From Autumnicola patrickiae (GTDB lineage: Bacteria > Bacteroidota > Bacteroidia > Flavobacteriales > Flavobacteriaceae): 64,000 nt of DNA. The stretch is from contig NZ_JAVRHM010000011.1 in assembly GCF_031846525.1 (NCBI RefSeq), positions 62,001 to 126,000 on the forward strand. Reading direction: 5' to 3'. The notes beneath the pieces were generated by a model. It searched no databases. It was not told the origin of the DNA and saw only the letters and a program-made list of their open reading frames with translations. Position 1 is the stretch's first letter; each line of letters starts with the position of its first letter. Below, one piece after another: positions 1-8,853 of the stretch. A program made the translations under genes and the position numbers.

Positions 1-1198
1 ATGCACCTTCAGCCTGTACCCGCAAAGCCTGTAAAGGCGAAACATATAAAGTGCTCATTAATGGATATAGTGCGAACAAAACTGACATAAATATTCCGAG
101 GAGAATACCCATAACTATTACCTGTCCCGAAAATGCCATTTCCACATCTACAGGTAAAAGATCCTGCAGGAAAAGCGGAAAAAGTTGCTGAAGCAGAAGT
201 CCGGCGGCAGTACCAATGATGCCGCCTAAAAGTCCCATTGCAGCAATCTGTACGAGGTAAATTAAGAATGTTTGCCTTTGTGAGGCTCCCAGACATTTAA
301 GCACTGCGACCGCGCGCAGTTTTCCTTTAATATAAATATTTATTGCACTGGCAATTCCCACACATCCCAGTAGAAGTGCTATAAATGCCACGAGGTTTAG
401 AAATTTTCCAAAGTTTTCGTACCGCCGCCCCAGCCGCTCACTTGTGGAGGTATGCGTGTCGAGGTCGGCATCATTTTCGTCAAGGATAGGATCCAGCTCA
501 TCATCCAGCTTCTCCATGTCGGTTTGAGGAGCGACAAAGTAATATTTATAATCTATGCGGCTTCCCGTTTGTACCAGTCCGGTTTCACTTATAAATTTAT
601 ACGGAATAAGCACTGGTGGCGCCACAGAGCTGAAAAGCGATGTGCTTCCCGGCACAGATTTTAAAGCGCCCGAAATGGGCAAAGTGACATTTCCGATTTT
701 TATACTGTCCCCAACTTTGATCCCCAGCTGCAGCATCAAAGTTTCATCTACTAAAGCGGCATTTTCTTGCTGGTATGCATTTGCCGCTGAAGTTGGTTCT
801 GTTTCTACTATTCCGTAGTAGGGAAAACCTCCTTCGATTCCCCTTACCTGTACAAGTTTGGTGCCCTGATTACCGGGAAAGGCAGCCATAGAGGCAAAAC
901 TTATTTCGCGTCCATCTGCGCCACCCAGGGAATCAATGACTTCAGTTACCCTTTCGTTTACCGGATTGTCACTGTCGATAATAAAATCGGCGCCCATCAG
1001 GGATTTCGATTGTAGCGCGATATTTTCTTTCAGCGTTTCTCCAAAAGATTGTATTGAGACCACCGCGGCGATTCCCAATACAATAGAAGCCATAAACAGG
1101 CTTAATTTCTTTCCGCTGGCTTTGCCGTCACGCCAGGCCATTTTTGCAATCCACCCAAAATTTGCTTTTTCAGGAATACTGTTCTCTTCGTTGCTCAT
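1..1198 (-). CDS. ABC transporter permease, FtsX/MacB-like (partial, C-terminus outside window)
   Basis: Open on the minus strand from an ATG at 1198 to the left window edge, about 399 codons with no stop. The product begins MSNEENSIPEK and has an N-terminal membrane segment near residues 32-50, followed by a MacB-type periplasmic core. A run of transmembrane segments near the edge includes the FtsX-type stretch around LVAFIALLLGCVGIAG. This is the layout of YbbP-type permeases, which normally run to about 800 residues in two FtsX units, so roughly the N-terminal half is here. Its ATG overlaps the TGA of the ATPase gene by 4 bp, so the two are translationally coupled. Together they should form a type VII (mechanotransmission) ABC complex. 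The substrate is not evident; lipid or lipoprotein handling is an inference from the neighbouring esterase. Confidence 0.85.
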   Translation of the reverse strand, partial: MSNEENSIPEKANFGWIAKMAWRDGKASGKKLSLFMASIVLGIAAVVSIQSFGETLKENIALQSKSLMGADFIIDSDNPVNERVTEVIDSLGGADGREISFASMAAFPGNQGTKLVQVRGIEGGFPYYGIVETEPTSAANAYQQENAALVDETLMLQLGIKVGDSIKIGNVTLPISGALKSVPGSTSLFSSVAPPVLIPYKFISETGLVQTGSRIDYKYYFVAPQTDMEKLDDELDPILDENDADLDTHTSTSERLGRRYENFGKFLNLVAFIALLLGCVGIASAINIYIKGKLRAVAVLKCLGASQRQTFLIYLVQIAAMGLLGGIIGTAAGLLLQQLFPLFLQDLLPVDVEMAFSGQVIVMGILLGIFMSVLFALYPLMSTLYVSPLQALRVQAEGA

Positions 1199-1881
1199 AT
1201 TGCTGAATTTTCTTTTTCAACAATTTTTCCGCCCTTCAGTTTAAGAACATGTTCGGTTTTTTGTGCCAGTTCCAGGTCGTGAGTGACGATAACCAACGTA
1301 GTTCCTGCTTCCCTGTTAAGCTCAAAAAGTAATTGCTCTACCTTTGCGCCGGTTTCTGCATCCAGGTTTCCTGTAGGCTCATCGGCAAAAAGGATTTTTG
1401 GTGCGTTGGAAAAAGCCCTTGCCACAGCTACCCGTTGTTGTTCCCCGCCCGAAAGTTGGGAGGGATAATGATTAACCCGATCTCCGAGTCCGACTTTTTC
1501 CAGGAGCTCCTTTCCTTTTTTAGAAGCGTTTTTTGCACCCTGAAGTTCCAGTGGTACTGCAACATTTTCCAGTGCGGTAAGTGTTGGCAATAACTGGAAA
1601 TCCTGAAAAACAAAGCCTATGTTCCTGTTTCGCAGCAGTGCCCGTTCATCTTCATTAAGCGAACTTAATTCAGTTCCGCAAAGGGTGATGCTGCCGGAAT
1701 CTGCTCTGTCCAGTCCGGCACAAAGCCCCAGTAGCGTAGTTTTTCCGCTTCCGGACGGTCCCACAATGGCAAAAGTTTCACGTTCTTCTATATTAAAACT
1801 GATATCGTGCAGTACCGTCAGGTTTTTTGAGCCACTGGAATAGCTTTTTACAAGGTTGTGCACTTCTAATATTTTTGCCAT
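1195..1881 (-). CDS. ABC transporter ATP-binding protein, LolD/YbbA-like
   Basis: Nucleotide-binding subunit of the FtsX-type ABC system encoded immediately downstream. Walker A is GPSGSGKTT, the Q-loop lies near FVFQDFQLL, the signature is LSGGEQQR, Walker B is ILFADEPTGNLD and the switch histidine is in VTHD, so the ATPase is complete. An upstream TTG at 1908 is in frame, but family alignments begin near MAKILEVHNL, so I chose the ATG at 1881 (228 residues, usual for LolD/YbbA). The gene is divergent from the esterase gene at 1943 with a gap of about 60 bp that must hold both promoters. In E. coli the equivalents ybbA-ybbP are also divergent from tesA. Confidence 0.92.
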   Translation of the reverse strand: MAKILEVHNLVKSYSSGSKNLTVLHDISFNIEERETFAIVGPSGSGKTTLLGLCAGLDRADSGSITLCGTELSSLNEDERALLRNRNIGFVFQDFQLLPTLTALENVAVPLELQGAKNASKKGKELLEKVGLGDRVNHYPSQLSGGEQQRVAVARAFSNAPKILFADEPTGNLDAETGAKVEQLLFELNREAGTTLVIVTHDLELAQKTEHVLKLKGGKIVEKENSAI

Positions 1882-1942
1882 CTTTAGTTTCTTTTTCAGG
1901 AAAGACAAAATAATGAAATGATTTCGATTTAATACCCCTGCT

Positions 1943-2635
1943 ATGAGAAACTTGATGCTGATTTTTCCGATGTTTTTTTTTCTTTCTTTTATTTCCTGTG
2001 GGGATTCTGCTCAAAAGGAAAATAAGAATGAAGTAGAGGAGGAGATTTCTTCTGAAAACGAGTCTGCTGTTGGAAATGAAACTAAAACAATTCTTTTCTT
2101 CGGAAACAGCCTTACGGCCGGTATGGGATTAGATCCCGAGGAAGCCTTTCCGGCTTTAATTCAGCAAAAAATTGATTCTTTAGGTCTGGATTATGAGGTG
2201 GTGAATGCCGGATTAAGCGGAGAAACCACATCCGGTGGTCGAAACCGGATTGATTGGGTGCTGAATCAAAATGTTGATGTATTTGTGTTGGAGCTGGGTG
2301 CCAACGACGGATTGCGTGGAGTGCCACTGGAAGAAACCAGAAGAAACCTGCAGGCGATTATGGACAAAGTGTGGGAGGAGAATCCTGATACTGAAATTAT
2401 CCTCACCGGAATGCAGATTCCGCCTAATCTTGGCCAGGAATATGGCGCTGAATTCCGGAATATTTTTCCTGAACTGGCAGAGGAAAATGATGTAAAGCTT
2501 ATTCCGTTTTTACTCGAAGATGTTGCAGGTAACCCGGAACTGAATCAGCAGGACGGCATCCATCCCACGGCTGAAGGACAAAAGATCCTGGCGCAGAATG
2601 TTTGGGAGGTTTTGGAGACAGTAATTACCGAGTGA
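1943..2635 (+). CDS. SGNH/GDSL-family arylesterase (TesA-like lipoprotein)
   Basis: Serine esterase/lysophospholipase of the SGNH hydrolase family, 230 residues. The N-terminus is a lipoprotein signal (hydrophobic stretch, then a lipobox ending SFISC, with Cys near residue 19) and a Glu/Asn-rich linker to about residue 50. Block I is GNSLTAG with the catalytic Ser, block III is GANDGLRG with the oxyanion Asn, and block V is DGIHPTAEG with the catalytic Asp and His. All catalytic residues are present. It is divergent from the YbbA/YbbP-type ABC genes, as in the E. coli tesA locus. The natural substrate is unknown; acyl esters or lysophospholipids are usual in the family. The gene ends just before a copy of the dispersed repeat and the 51-bp palindrome. 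Confidence 0.9.
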   Translation: MRNLMLIFPMFFFLSFISCGDSAQKENKNEVEEEISSENESAVGNETKTILFFGNSLTAGMGLDPEEAFPALIQQKIDSLGLDYEVVNAGLSGETTSGGRNRIDWVLNQNVDVFVLELGANDGLRGVPLEETRRNLQAIMDKVWEENPDTEIILTGMQIPPNLGQEYGAEFRNIFPELAEENDVKLIPFLLEDVAGNPELNQQDGIHPTAEGQKILAQNVWEVLETVITE

Positions 2636-2642
2636 TTTCTTC

Positions 2643-2669
2643 GTGCCTCAAAATTGGCAATTATCTACC
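2643..2669 (+). repeat. dispersed intergenic repeat, copy 1
   Basis: Contains CTCAAAATTGGCAATTATC. Close variants of this motif recur in at least ten other intergenic places in the window (near 6765, 8757, 9844, 21846, 21872, 27112, 27236, 27391, 53091 and 53227). This copy directly follows the esterase stop codon. Confidence 0.6.
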
Positions 2670-2711
2670 TTTTCTTTATCACGAATTCACGAATATTCAT
2701 AGTTGTATTAA

Positions 2712-2762
2712 CTTAATAATGAGACCTCACAGGTTTTAAACCTGTGAGGTCTCATTATTAAG
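2712..2762. repeat. 51-bp perfect palindrome between convergent genes
   Basis: Two 25-bp arms match perfectly around one central base at 2737. The core arm reads GAGACCTCACAGGTTT. It sits between the convergent esterase (ends 2635) and DUF3037 gene (stop at 2770). It could act as a bidirectional terminator or be a REP-like mobile palindrome. No long T run follows on the plus strand, so simple intrinsic termination is not certain. Confidence 0.85.
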
Positions 2763-2769
2763 AATAAAT

Positions 2770-3153
2770 TTAAAGCACCATCTCTCTGAAAATTCTTTTA
2801 ATAGTGGTGTCCAATTCACCGCACATTCCGGGATGAGGTCGGGAAGTTTGGATTACAGAACTGCGCACCGCTGTAAGCCATCGGAAGCGGGAAGGCACGT
2901 CCAGTTGCGCTATGGGTCCGCCATCTTTTACGCCTTCGCTGATCTTCTTTAAGGATTGCAGATTTTTTTCGATTTGATCCAGGTCAATATCTGCTGCAAG
3001 ACATCTTAAACGGGCTTCATCAAGTTTATAGATCACCTTCAGAAATTTCTCTCTTTTACAAAAGAAGATAATGCCCACATTCAGAAATTCCTCCCTTTCC
3101 ACCTTCGGCAAGACCCTGATTACAGCATATTCATATAAGTGCCTATCTTGCAT
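2770..3153 (-). CDS. DUF3037 family protein
   Basis: 127 residues matching the DUF3037 pattern: an N-terminal YEYAVIRVLPKVEREEFLNV segment and a conserved C-terminal region with SRFRWLTAVRSS and TSRPHPG. No signal peptide or membrane segment, so it is probably cytoplasmic. Its start overlaps the end of the HipA-like gene by 11 bp, so the two are translationally coupled. The two families are commonly found as neighbours. The biochemical role is not known, but the pairing suggests a partner or regulator of the kinase-like protein. Confidence 0.85.
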   Translation of the reverse strand: MQDRHLYEYAVIRVLPKVEREEFLNVGIIFFCKREKFLKVIYKLDEARLRCLAADIDLDQIEKNLQSLKKISEGVKDGGPIAQLDVPSRFRWLTAVRSSVIQTSRPHPGMCGELDTTIKRIFREMVL

Positions 3154-3922
3154 TTTTTGCTTCTTTTATCAATATTTCTGAATTTTCCAGCCTTATCAAT
3201 AAAAACCGGGCGTAAGTTTCTTTTATCTCTTCAGGACTTTCTTCTGCTCCTTCCCATTCGAGCCATTCCGCCGGAATAAGATTTACAATATTTCTAATTT
3301 TTTCTTCAGTAAGAATGACTTTACACTCTTCGTCCACTTCCTTTAGTTTTGACGCCTCGGGCAATAAAACATGATCTTTAATCAGGTTAAATGGAGTCTT
3401 TGCGCTCTTCTCCATATTTGTCCAGGAATGGTGGAAATAGAAGGAGGCACCGTGATCAATAAGCCATAATTCCTTGTGCCAGATGAGCATATTTGTATTC
3501 CGGTAGCTGCGGTCTACGTTGGTGATAAAAGCATCCAGCCATACAATTTTGGAGGCGAGCAAAGGATCTACTTTGGTGACTACCGGATCAAAATTTATGG
3601 CTCCGGAAAGAAAATGCAGTGCAAGATTTAATCCCTGACTTGCTTTTAGAAGATCCTGAATTTCTTCGTCTCCTTCAGTTCTTCCAAAAGCTTCGTGTAA
3701 ATTTGCAAATACCAACTCGGGCACTTTAAAACCTAGCGCCCTGGCAATTTCACCTCCCAGCAGTTCGGCAATAAGTGCTTTTACCCCGTGTCCCGCGCCT
3801 TTAAATTTCAGCACATATTTAAAATCATCGTCAGCTTCGGCCAGTGCAGGTAAGGAGCCGCCTTCACGCAGAGGAGTGATATATCGTGTAACGGTAACCG
3901 TTCTTAACTCGTTAGAATTCAT
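3143..3922 (-). CDS. HipA-like kinase domain protein
   Basis: 259 residues resembling the stand-alone HipA-like kinase family found beside DUF3037. A Lys in YVLKFKGAG is a candidate ATP-binding residue. DAFITNVDRSYRNTNML resembles the HipA catalytic loop (Asp plus Asn), and LWLIDHGASF gives the metal-binding Asp. The N-terminal subdomain of true HipA toxins and a HipB-type HTH partner are missing, so this is probably not a classical HipBA toxin-antitoxin pair. First gene of a two-gene unit with the DUF3037 gene; the ATG at 3922 follows xseB by about 30 bp and transcription may be shared. Substrate unknown. Confidence 0.8.
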   Translation of the reverse strand: MNSNELRTVTVTRYITPLREGGSLPALAEADDDFKYVLKFKGAGHGVKALIAELLGGEIARALGFKVPELVFANLHEAFGRTEGDEEIQDLLKASQGLNLALHFLSGAINFDPVVTKVDPLLASKIVWLDAFITNVDRSYRNTNMLIWHKELWLIDHGASFYFHHSWTNMEKSAKTPFNLIKDHVLLPEASKLKEVDEECKVILTEEKIRNIVNLIPAEWLEWEGAEESPEEIKETYARFLLIRLENSEILIKEAKNAR

Positions 3923-3955
3923 CTTTAATTTCTGAAGGTGGGCAAATTTAAAAGA

Positions 3956-4174
3956 TTATTTCGCGTCACCAATAGAATAATTTTTTATCTCTTCCAGCAC
4001 CTCCTGAACGCTTTTTTCTGTTTTAAAGAGCTTGTCCTTACATATTTTTAGAAGTTCTGAAGCACGTTTTATTTTAATGTCCAGTTCGTCTATACTAATT
4101 TCTGAATTTTCCATTTCAGAGACGATTTCCTGCAATTCGGCATTTGCACTGGTGTAATCTATATCTTCAGTCAT
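3956..4174 (-). CDS. xseB: exodeoxyribonuclease VII small subunit
   Basis: 72 residues, the normal size for XseB. The family pattern is clear: an N-terminal helix (YTSANAELQEIVSEMEN), then SIDELDIKIKRASELLKICK and a C-terminal helix. It forms the helical small subunit that binds many-fold to XseA and is needed for exonuclease VII, which degrades single-stranded DNA from both ends in repair. The gene overlaps the end of xseA by 8 bp, and both lie on the minus strand, giving the usual xseA-xseB operon. Confidence 0.95.
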   Translation of the reverse strand: MTEDIDYTSANAELQEIVSEMENSEISIDELDIKIKRASELLKICKDKLFKTEKSVQEVLEEIKNYSIGDAK

Positions 4175-5495
4175 TATCGGGATTTTTATTTATTTTTTCG
4201 ATTCGGCTGTCAATTGTACCGGAATATAACTGCGTTTCCAGTAAAACTTCAGGATCAAGTTCTTCAGTATTTCGAATAATTTTTCCGTTTTGGCGCGTGA
4301 TGCTGAAACCTCTTTTCAGAATATTTTCCGGAGAGAGCATGCCGATTTTCTCCTGCGTGAATTTCAGGTTCTTTTGCTCTTCTTTAATTGGTTTTTGAGC
4401 AAGGGAGAGAATCGATTTTTGCGTTTGAAGAAGATTCATTTTCTGTTCCTCAATTGTTCCCCTGGAAAAGTTTTTAAGCTGAAAAACATATTGGTTCAAT
4501 TCTGCTTTGGAACGATCCAATGAGCGTTGTGTAAAGGAAGAAAACAGCCTCGCCGTCTCTTTAAGATTGTTCTTTTGATCTTTGAATAACCAGTTTGTGT
4601 GATTCTGAATTTTCTGCTCAGCCTCTTTTAACGGCATCGCAAAATCATGATACTTCTGAAGGAGGAATTCCGCAATTTTGGTGGGCGTGATAAAGCTTTG
4701 AAAGCTTACCAGTTCGCTCACGGTTTCATTAGTTGCATGGCCTATTCCCGTTAAGACCGGCAGGGGGAAAGTGGCGATTCTTTTTGCCAGAAGGTAATTG
4801 TCGAAAGAACTGAGTCCTATTTCGCCACCGCCACCGCGGATAATCGCTACAGCATCAAATACGTTCTGATATTTCTGAATATTATCCAGTTGCTCGAGGA
4901 TCATTTTTGTGGAGCGTTCCCCCTGTAGAATAGCCGGAAAAAGAAGATGATGAAACTTATACTTCCACGGATTTTTATCGATCACATCCAGGAAATCCTG
5001 ATAGCCTTTACTGGTTTGTACAGAGATTACCGCTATAGTTTTTGGAAGTACAGGAAGGTTTAGCTTTTTGTTTTCAGCAAAAATATTTTCGGCTTTGAGT
5101 CTGGCAATAGTCTCCGCTTTTTCCCTTGCAAGTTCTCCCAAAGTATATTCAGGATCTATGTCGATGATGTTTAGGGCGAGTCCGTGAATAGGATGATATG
5201 TTACAGAACCCTGGATGACCACCGTCATATCGTTTTTAAGTTCTTCCCTCAAAACAGATTTAAATTTGGTGTTTATCGTTTCAAAGTGGGAAGCCCAGAT
5301 ATTGCCGCGCATTTCTGCGATTACTTTTCCGTTTTTTTTCTCTACCAGCGTGGGGTAGCAGTGGCCACTTTTGGGATAGTGATTGAGTTTTACAATTTCA
5401 GCTTTTATCCAGACAATTTTGTTGCATTGGGTATGGATCACCTTTTCAATGGACCTGCTTAGGCTGGATAAGGAAAAAATTTTCTTTTCAGACAT
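4167..5495 (-). CDS. xseA: exodeoxyribonuclease VII large subunit
   Basis: 442 residues. An N-terminal OB fold (about residues 10-110, with VWIKAEIVKLNHYPKSGHCY) is followed by the catalytic domain with the markers VISVQTSKGYQDFLDVI, AIIRGGGGE and LTGIGHATNETVSE. Long helical segments and the C-terminal GFSITRQNGKII segment complete the protein. It is the catalytic subunit of exonuclease VII, a cytoplasmic single-strand DNA nuclease in mismatch repair and damage processing. Length and domain order are normal, and the ATG at 5495 is unambiguous. It is co-transcribed with xseB, which overlaps its 3' end. Confidence 0.96.
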   Translation of the reverse strand: MSEKKIFSLSSLSRSIEKVIHTQCNKIVWIKAEIVKLNHYPKSGHCYPTLVEKKNGKVIAEMRGNIWASHFETINTKFKSVLREELKNDMTVVIQGSVTYHPIHGLALNIIDIDPEYTLGELAREKAETIARLKAENIFAENKKLNLPVLPKTIAVISVQTSKGYQDFLDVIDKNPWKYKFHHLLFPAILQGERSTKMILEQLDNIQKYQNVFDAVAIIRGGGGEIGLSSFDNYLLAKRIATFPLPVLTGIGHATNETVSELVSFQSFITPTKIAEFLLQKYHDFAMPLKEAEQKIQNHTNWLFKDQKNNLKETARLFSSFTQRSLDRSKAELNQYVFQLKNFSRGTIEEQKMNLLQTQKSILSLAQKPIKEEQKNLKFTQEKIGMLSPENILKRGFSITRQNGKIIRNTEELDPEVLLETQLYSGTIDSRIEKINKNPDND

Positions 5496-5599
5496 TTTTA
5501 AGCTGAAGTTAGCTCCTTAAAGGTATCAAATTTTTGCAAATTTCGACTGAAAACTTCTGATTGTAAAGTGTTCTTTTTCTGAAAATTTTCAGGAAAAGA

Positions 5600-6679
5600 T
5601 TATAAGTTCCGTACCATGGGATTTGCTTTTTCGATTTTTTCCTCTGCCCATTCCTGTTCCTCCTCATCTGCCCTTTCAGGTTTTTCCTGGATATTTTCTA
5701 CGTAAGATTCATAATTAAGCCGAATAAAGATTGGAAAATGGTCAGATCCTATACTTTTTAATCTTTTTATAGTGATTAGCGAGAAATCTGAGGTGTGAAA
5801 AACGTGATCCAAGGGCCAGCGAAAAATAGGATAACCAGTGTGGAAGGTATTGAAAAATCCCCTTCCTATACGTGGATCCAGCAATCCGCTTAGGTTCTGG
5901 AAAAGTCTTGTAGTCCTGGACCAGGCTACATCGTTAAGATCACCAAAAACTAAAGTGGTTTCATCATTTTCTTTCACTTCTTTACCCACCAGCAATAGTT
6001 CTGCATCGCGGTTTGTAGAATTAGCGTCTTCAGAAGGACTTGGAGGCTTGGGGTGCAAACAATGAATTTTTACCTTTTTTCCGCTTCTTAACCGCACCCA
6101 TCCATGGATAGAAGGAATTTCTTCAGAAATAATATATTTAACTTTAATATCTACAAGTTCCAGTTTTGAATAAAGATGCATTCCGTAGAGGTTATCCTGC
6201 GGAATTTTAACAGTGTGCGGGTAATCTTTTTCTATGATCTCCAGCTCTTTTTCCCAAATTTGGTCTGTCTCCAGGGTGAGGACGATATCTGGTTCCAAAT
6301 TGTGAATTTCGGAAATAAGGAGATTATATTTTTTGTTACTTGTAAGGACATTGCTAACAAGGATAGAAATCAGGTTTTTTTCGTCATTTGGTATGGACTT
6401 CATCACCTGTTTTTTGGCAAATATGGTGTATGGAAAAATTTTTATCGCCTGGTAGATAAAACTAACAACCAATAAGACGGTGAGGATGATCTGCCACGTA
6501 TCTTCAAAGGAATATATAGACAAGCAATAGATTAGAACCGCAAGTATAAGAACGCTAATCTGCAACCTTGGAAAATCAAAGCCTCTAATCCACCACTGAT
6601 CGTATGTTGTAAGGGAAGCGATAGTTGGCACAAGTGCCAGGAAGCCAAAAAAAACGGCCGCTATTTCGGGGAAAGTCAT
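5600..6679 (-). CDS. membrane-anchored endonuclease/exonuclease/phosphatase family protein
   Basis: 359 residues. The first ~85 residues hold two or three transmembrane segments (around FFGFLALVPTIASL, ISVLILAVLIYCL and IILTVLLVVSFIY). An EEP-fold domain follows from about residue 100. It has an N-terminal SNVLTSN strand, PDIVLTLETD with a metal-binding Glu, IHCLHPKPPSP, the GDLNDVAWS motif, and a C-terminal SDHFPI with the catalytic His. This membrane-plus-EEP architecture is common in Bacteroidota; the substrate (phosphodiester of a lipid, nucleic acid or sugar phosphate) is unknown. An acidic tail follows. It lies downstream of the MscS gene on the same strand with a gap of about 110 bp containing a repeat copy. 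Confidence 0.88.
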   Translation of the reverse strand: MTFPEIAAVFFGFLALVPTIASLTTYDQWWIRGFDFPRLQISVLILAVLIYCLSIYSFEDTWQIILTVLLVVSFIYQAIKIFPYTIFAKKQVMKSIPNDEKNLISILVSNVLTSNKKYNLLISEIHNLEPDIVLTLETDQIWEKELEIIEKDYPHTVKIPQDNLYGMHLYSKLELVDIKVKYIISEEIPSIHGWVRLRSGKKVKIHCLHPKPPSPSEDANSTNRDAELLLVGKEVKENDETTLVFGDLNDVAWSRTTRLFQNLSGLLDPRIGRGFFNTFHTGYPIFRWPLDHVFHTSDFSLITIKRLKSIGSDHFPIFIRLNYESYVENIQEKPERADEEEQEWAEEKIEKANPMVRNL

Positions 6680-6764
6680 ATTAATAAAAGCATATAAAAA
6701 TTTACAAATATACTCTTTGTTTTTATTCGGAAGTGCTTAAAATCAGATAGATTTAAAGGTATAT

Positions 6765-6786
6765 CAGAAATGGCAATTTTCGACAA
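6765..6786 (+). repeat. dispersed intergenic repeat, copy 2
   Basis: Contains AGAAATGGCAATTTTCGAC, between the MscS gene stop (6788) and the EEP gene start (6679). It is the same core as the other copies and touches the 3' end of the MscS gene. Confidence 0.55.
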
Positions 6787-6787
6787 T

Positions 6788-8593
6788 TTAAAGACCCGGA
6801 ATTTTCCCTGTACCGTGGTCTTTGGCTGTTGTGGAACCTTGTGGAGGATATGGAGTTTGATCTTTAAGGTCTTTGATCCTTTCTGGGTCAAACTTCGGAA
6901 TTTGAAGTTCACCATTTTCTTTCCATTTTTTAACTTTCTCTTCTGCAGTTCTTGATTTTTCCTGAGACAGACCCTGATCTTTGGCAAAATAAATGGTTTG
7001 GGAAGGAAACGCAAAGCCGGTACCACTTTGTTCAACAACATCCATAAGTTGCAAAAGTAAATCTTCCCTTACTTCAAGAAATTCATCAAAAGTTTTTACT
7101 GTAATATAAGAGAACACCTCCAGGTTTATAGAATCTGCTCCCAGTTCTATAAACCTAACCCGTGCCGGTTCTGGAGACACCAGGGGATGCGCATAAAGCA
7201 CAGCGCGTAACTCTACGAGAAGATACCTAATCTGGTCCGGAGTGGTTTCATATCTTAAACTTAAAACCGTCTGAAACCAGAATTGATCGCGATGCGCATA
7301 ATTTTCGATATTTTCAGAAGAAAATTGTCCGTTAGGTATGGTCACTACTGTTCTGGCCAATGTGCGTATGCGGGTGGAGCGCATTCCTATTTTTTCTACA
7401 GTTCCAACGGTATCTCCTACTTTACAAAAATCACCTACCCTTACCGGCTGATCTGCAATCACCGTGACACTTCCAACAAAATTTTCGATGGTTTTTTGCG
7501 CACCCAGTGCCAACGCAATACCACCAATTCCCAGGGCAGCCAATCCTGTGGTGACATCTACTCCAACAAATCCTAAAACGGCAATTATCCCGAAGATTAC
7601 AATAGCAACTTTTGCTGTTCGCTGCAGGAATAGTACAACCGAAACGCCGGAAACACTACCGCGATGACTCAGCTGGCGCTTACTAAATGAACCTATAAGT
7701 TCGGTAAGGCTCCACAGCAGGATTAAAAAAGCAAGTAATCCAATAATAAGTGTTATCCCGCTAAACTTCTGTCTTAGGATAATTGATATTCCTATTTGCT
7801 GAGAAATGGATACAAAAAGAAGTACTGCAAGATAAAGCCGAATAGGGAGTGCAAAGGCTTTAATGATGTGCGAGGTAGGTTCTGTTCTTGCTTTTTTCCA
7901 GCTTAAACGAATAATAAACCGGATTGTAAAAACAATACTCCATGCGACCAGGTAAGACAGAATAGCCAGAAGTATAGCTATAATCCATTGCCCAATGGGA
8001 ATTCCTCCCCAAAGGTTATCGTGTAAAAAAGCAGGCATATATCGTTCCAGATGTAATGTATCTTCTACAGTAACATCTGCAATGGTCTTAATTGTTTCAG
8101 AAGCAAATAACCAGATGGGGCCACCTTCAGGTCCTTCAATGGCTTCTACATATAAATTTATTTCTTCGTCCCCAATTGTTACTGTTCCTACCTGGTCTAC
8201 ATCTGGCGGCAATCCCTCATCTTCGCTACCTTCGATCTCATCACTAATCCAGGAATAGGGGAGGATGTTGCCACGACGATCCAGCAATCCCTGAAGGGTT
8301 TGTGCCAGCCGTTCTTCTTCCTGCTCACCGGGAATTTGCTCCAGATTAAGATACTCACTGGCCCTGGAATAATCCTGCTCAGAAACTGCACTTATAAAAC
8401 CACTAACGGTTCCGCGTGGAGTGCGCCTGCCAAGTGGGTCTGCCGGCAATTCCGGCTCAGCGGCTTCCTCTTCTGCAGTTTGGGTTCCGGGAATAAGCTG
8501 AGCATTTCCTTCAAGAGGATTTAACATTAAAAAACTGGTGATAAAACAGACCAGAAAAAAATTTTGGTAATGGAAATTAGGACTGAAAATCAT
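6788..8593 (-). CDS. mechanosensitive ion channel family protein (MscS-type, long)
   Basis: 601 residues, about twice the length of E. coli MscS. A signal peptide (to about residue 31) precedes a periplasmic region of about 160 residues rich in Glu/Pro. Transmembrane segments follow at roughly 200-225, 250-275 and 280-305, then the MscS pore helix region with GVDVTTGLAALGIGGIALAL near residue 345 and the cytoplasmic beta domain (VGDFCKVGDTVGTVEKIGMR). It should release solutes on hypo-osmotic shock, in the inner membrane; the periplasmic domain may tune gating. The start at 8593 is an ATG followed by MIFSPNFHYQNFF. A second, short MscS gene lies at 57188. Confidence 0.92.
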   Translation of the reverse strand: MIFSPNFHYQNFFLVCFITSFLMLNPLEGNAQLIPGTQTAEEEAAEPELPADPLGRRTPRGTVSGFISAVSEQDYSRASEYLNLEQIPGEQEEERLAQTLQGLLDRRGNILPYSWISDEIEGSEDEGLPPDVDQVGTVTIGDEEINLYVEAIEGPEGGPIWLFASETIKTIADVTVEDTLHLERYMPAFLHDNLWGGIPIGQWIIAILLAILSYLVAWSIVFTIRFIIRLSWKKARTEPTSHIIKAFALPIRLYLAVLLFVSISQQIGISIILRQKFSGITLIIGLLAFLILLWSLTELIGSFSKRQLSHRGSVSGVSVVLFLQRTAKVAIVIFGIIAVLGFVGVDVTTGLAALGIGGIALALGAQKTIENFVGSVTVIADQPVRVGDFCKVGDTVGTVEKIGMRSTRIRTLARTVVTIPNGQFSSENIENYAHRDQFWFQTVLSLRYETTPDQIRYLLVELRAVLYAHPLVSPEPARVRFIELGADSINLEVFSYITVKTFDEFLEVREDLLLQLMDVVEQSGTGFAFPSQTIYFAKDQGLSQEKSRTAEEKVKKWKENGELQIPKFDPERIKDLKDQTPYPPQGSTTAKDHGTGKIPGL

Positions 8594-8756
8594 GGCGGCT
8601 AAGATAAGTTTTAATGTCTTTTTACATCGTTAAAATTCAAAAAACAGGTAAATCAATTGCTGAATAAAATGCTCAACTATTTAGAAAAAAAGCTTATTGC
8701 ACAAGTCTCCAGAGCATATATTCTGAATATTTAGATATATCCCTATGAGGTTACCA

Positions 8757-8780
8757 TTTTAAATGGCAATTATCGGCATT
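8757..8780 (+). repeat. dispersed intergenic repeat, copy 3
   Basis: Contains TTTTAAATGGCAATTATCGG, in the gap between the PhzF gene and the MscS gene. The remaining ~240 bp of this gap show no gene or clear promoter. Confidence 0.6.
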
Positions 8781-8853
8781 ATGGTATTAAAATAAGATAC
8801 AAGATGAAGCCGAAGTGGATTCTTTGCTCAAAGGAATTTGACTTTAATTAATG

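Noticed and set aside
3143..3922. Classical HipBA toxin-antitoxin system
   Set aside because: There is no HipB-type HTH gene beside it and the N-terminal HipA subdomain is missing; DUF3037 is the partner.
6676..7041. Open frame of 121 codons on the minus strand
   Set aside because: It overlaps the 3' end of the long MscS gene in another frame and has no recognisable domain.
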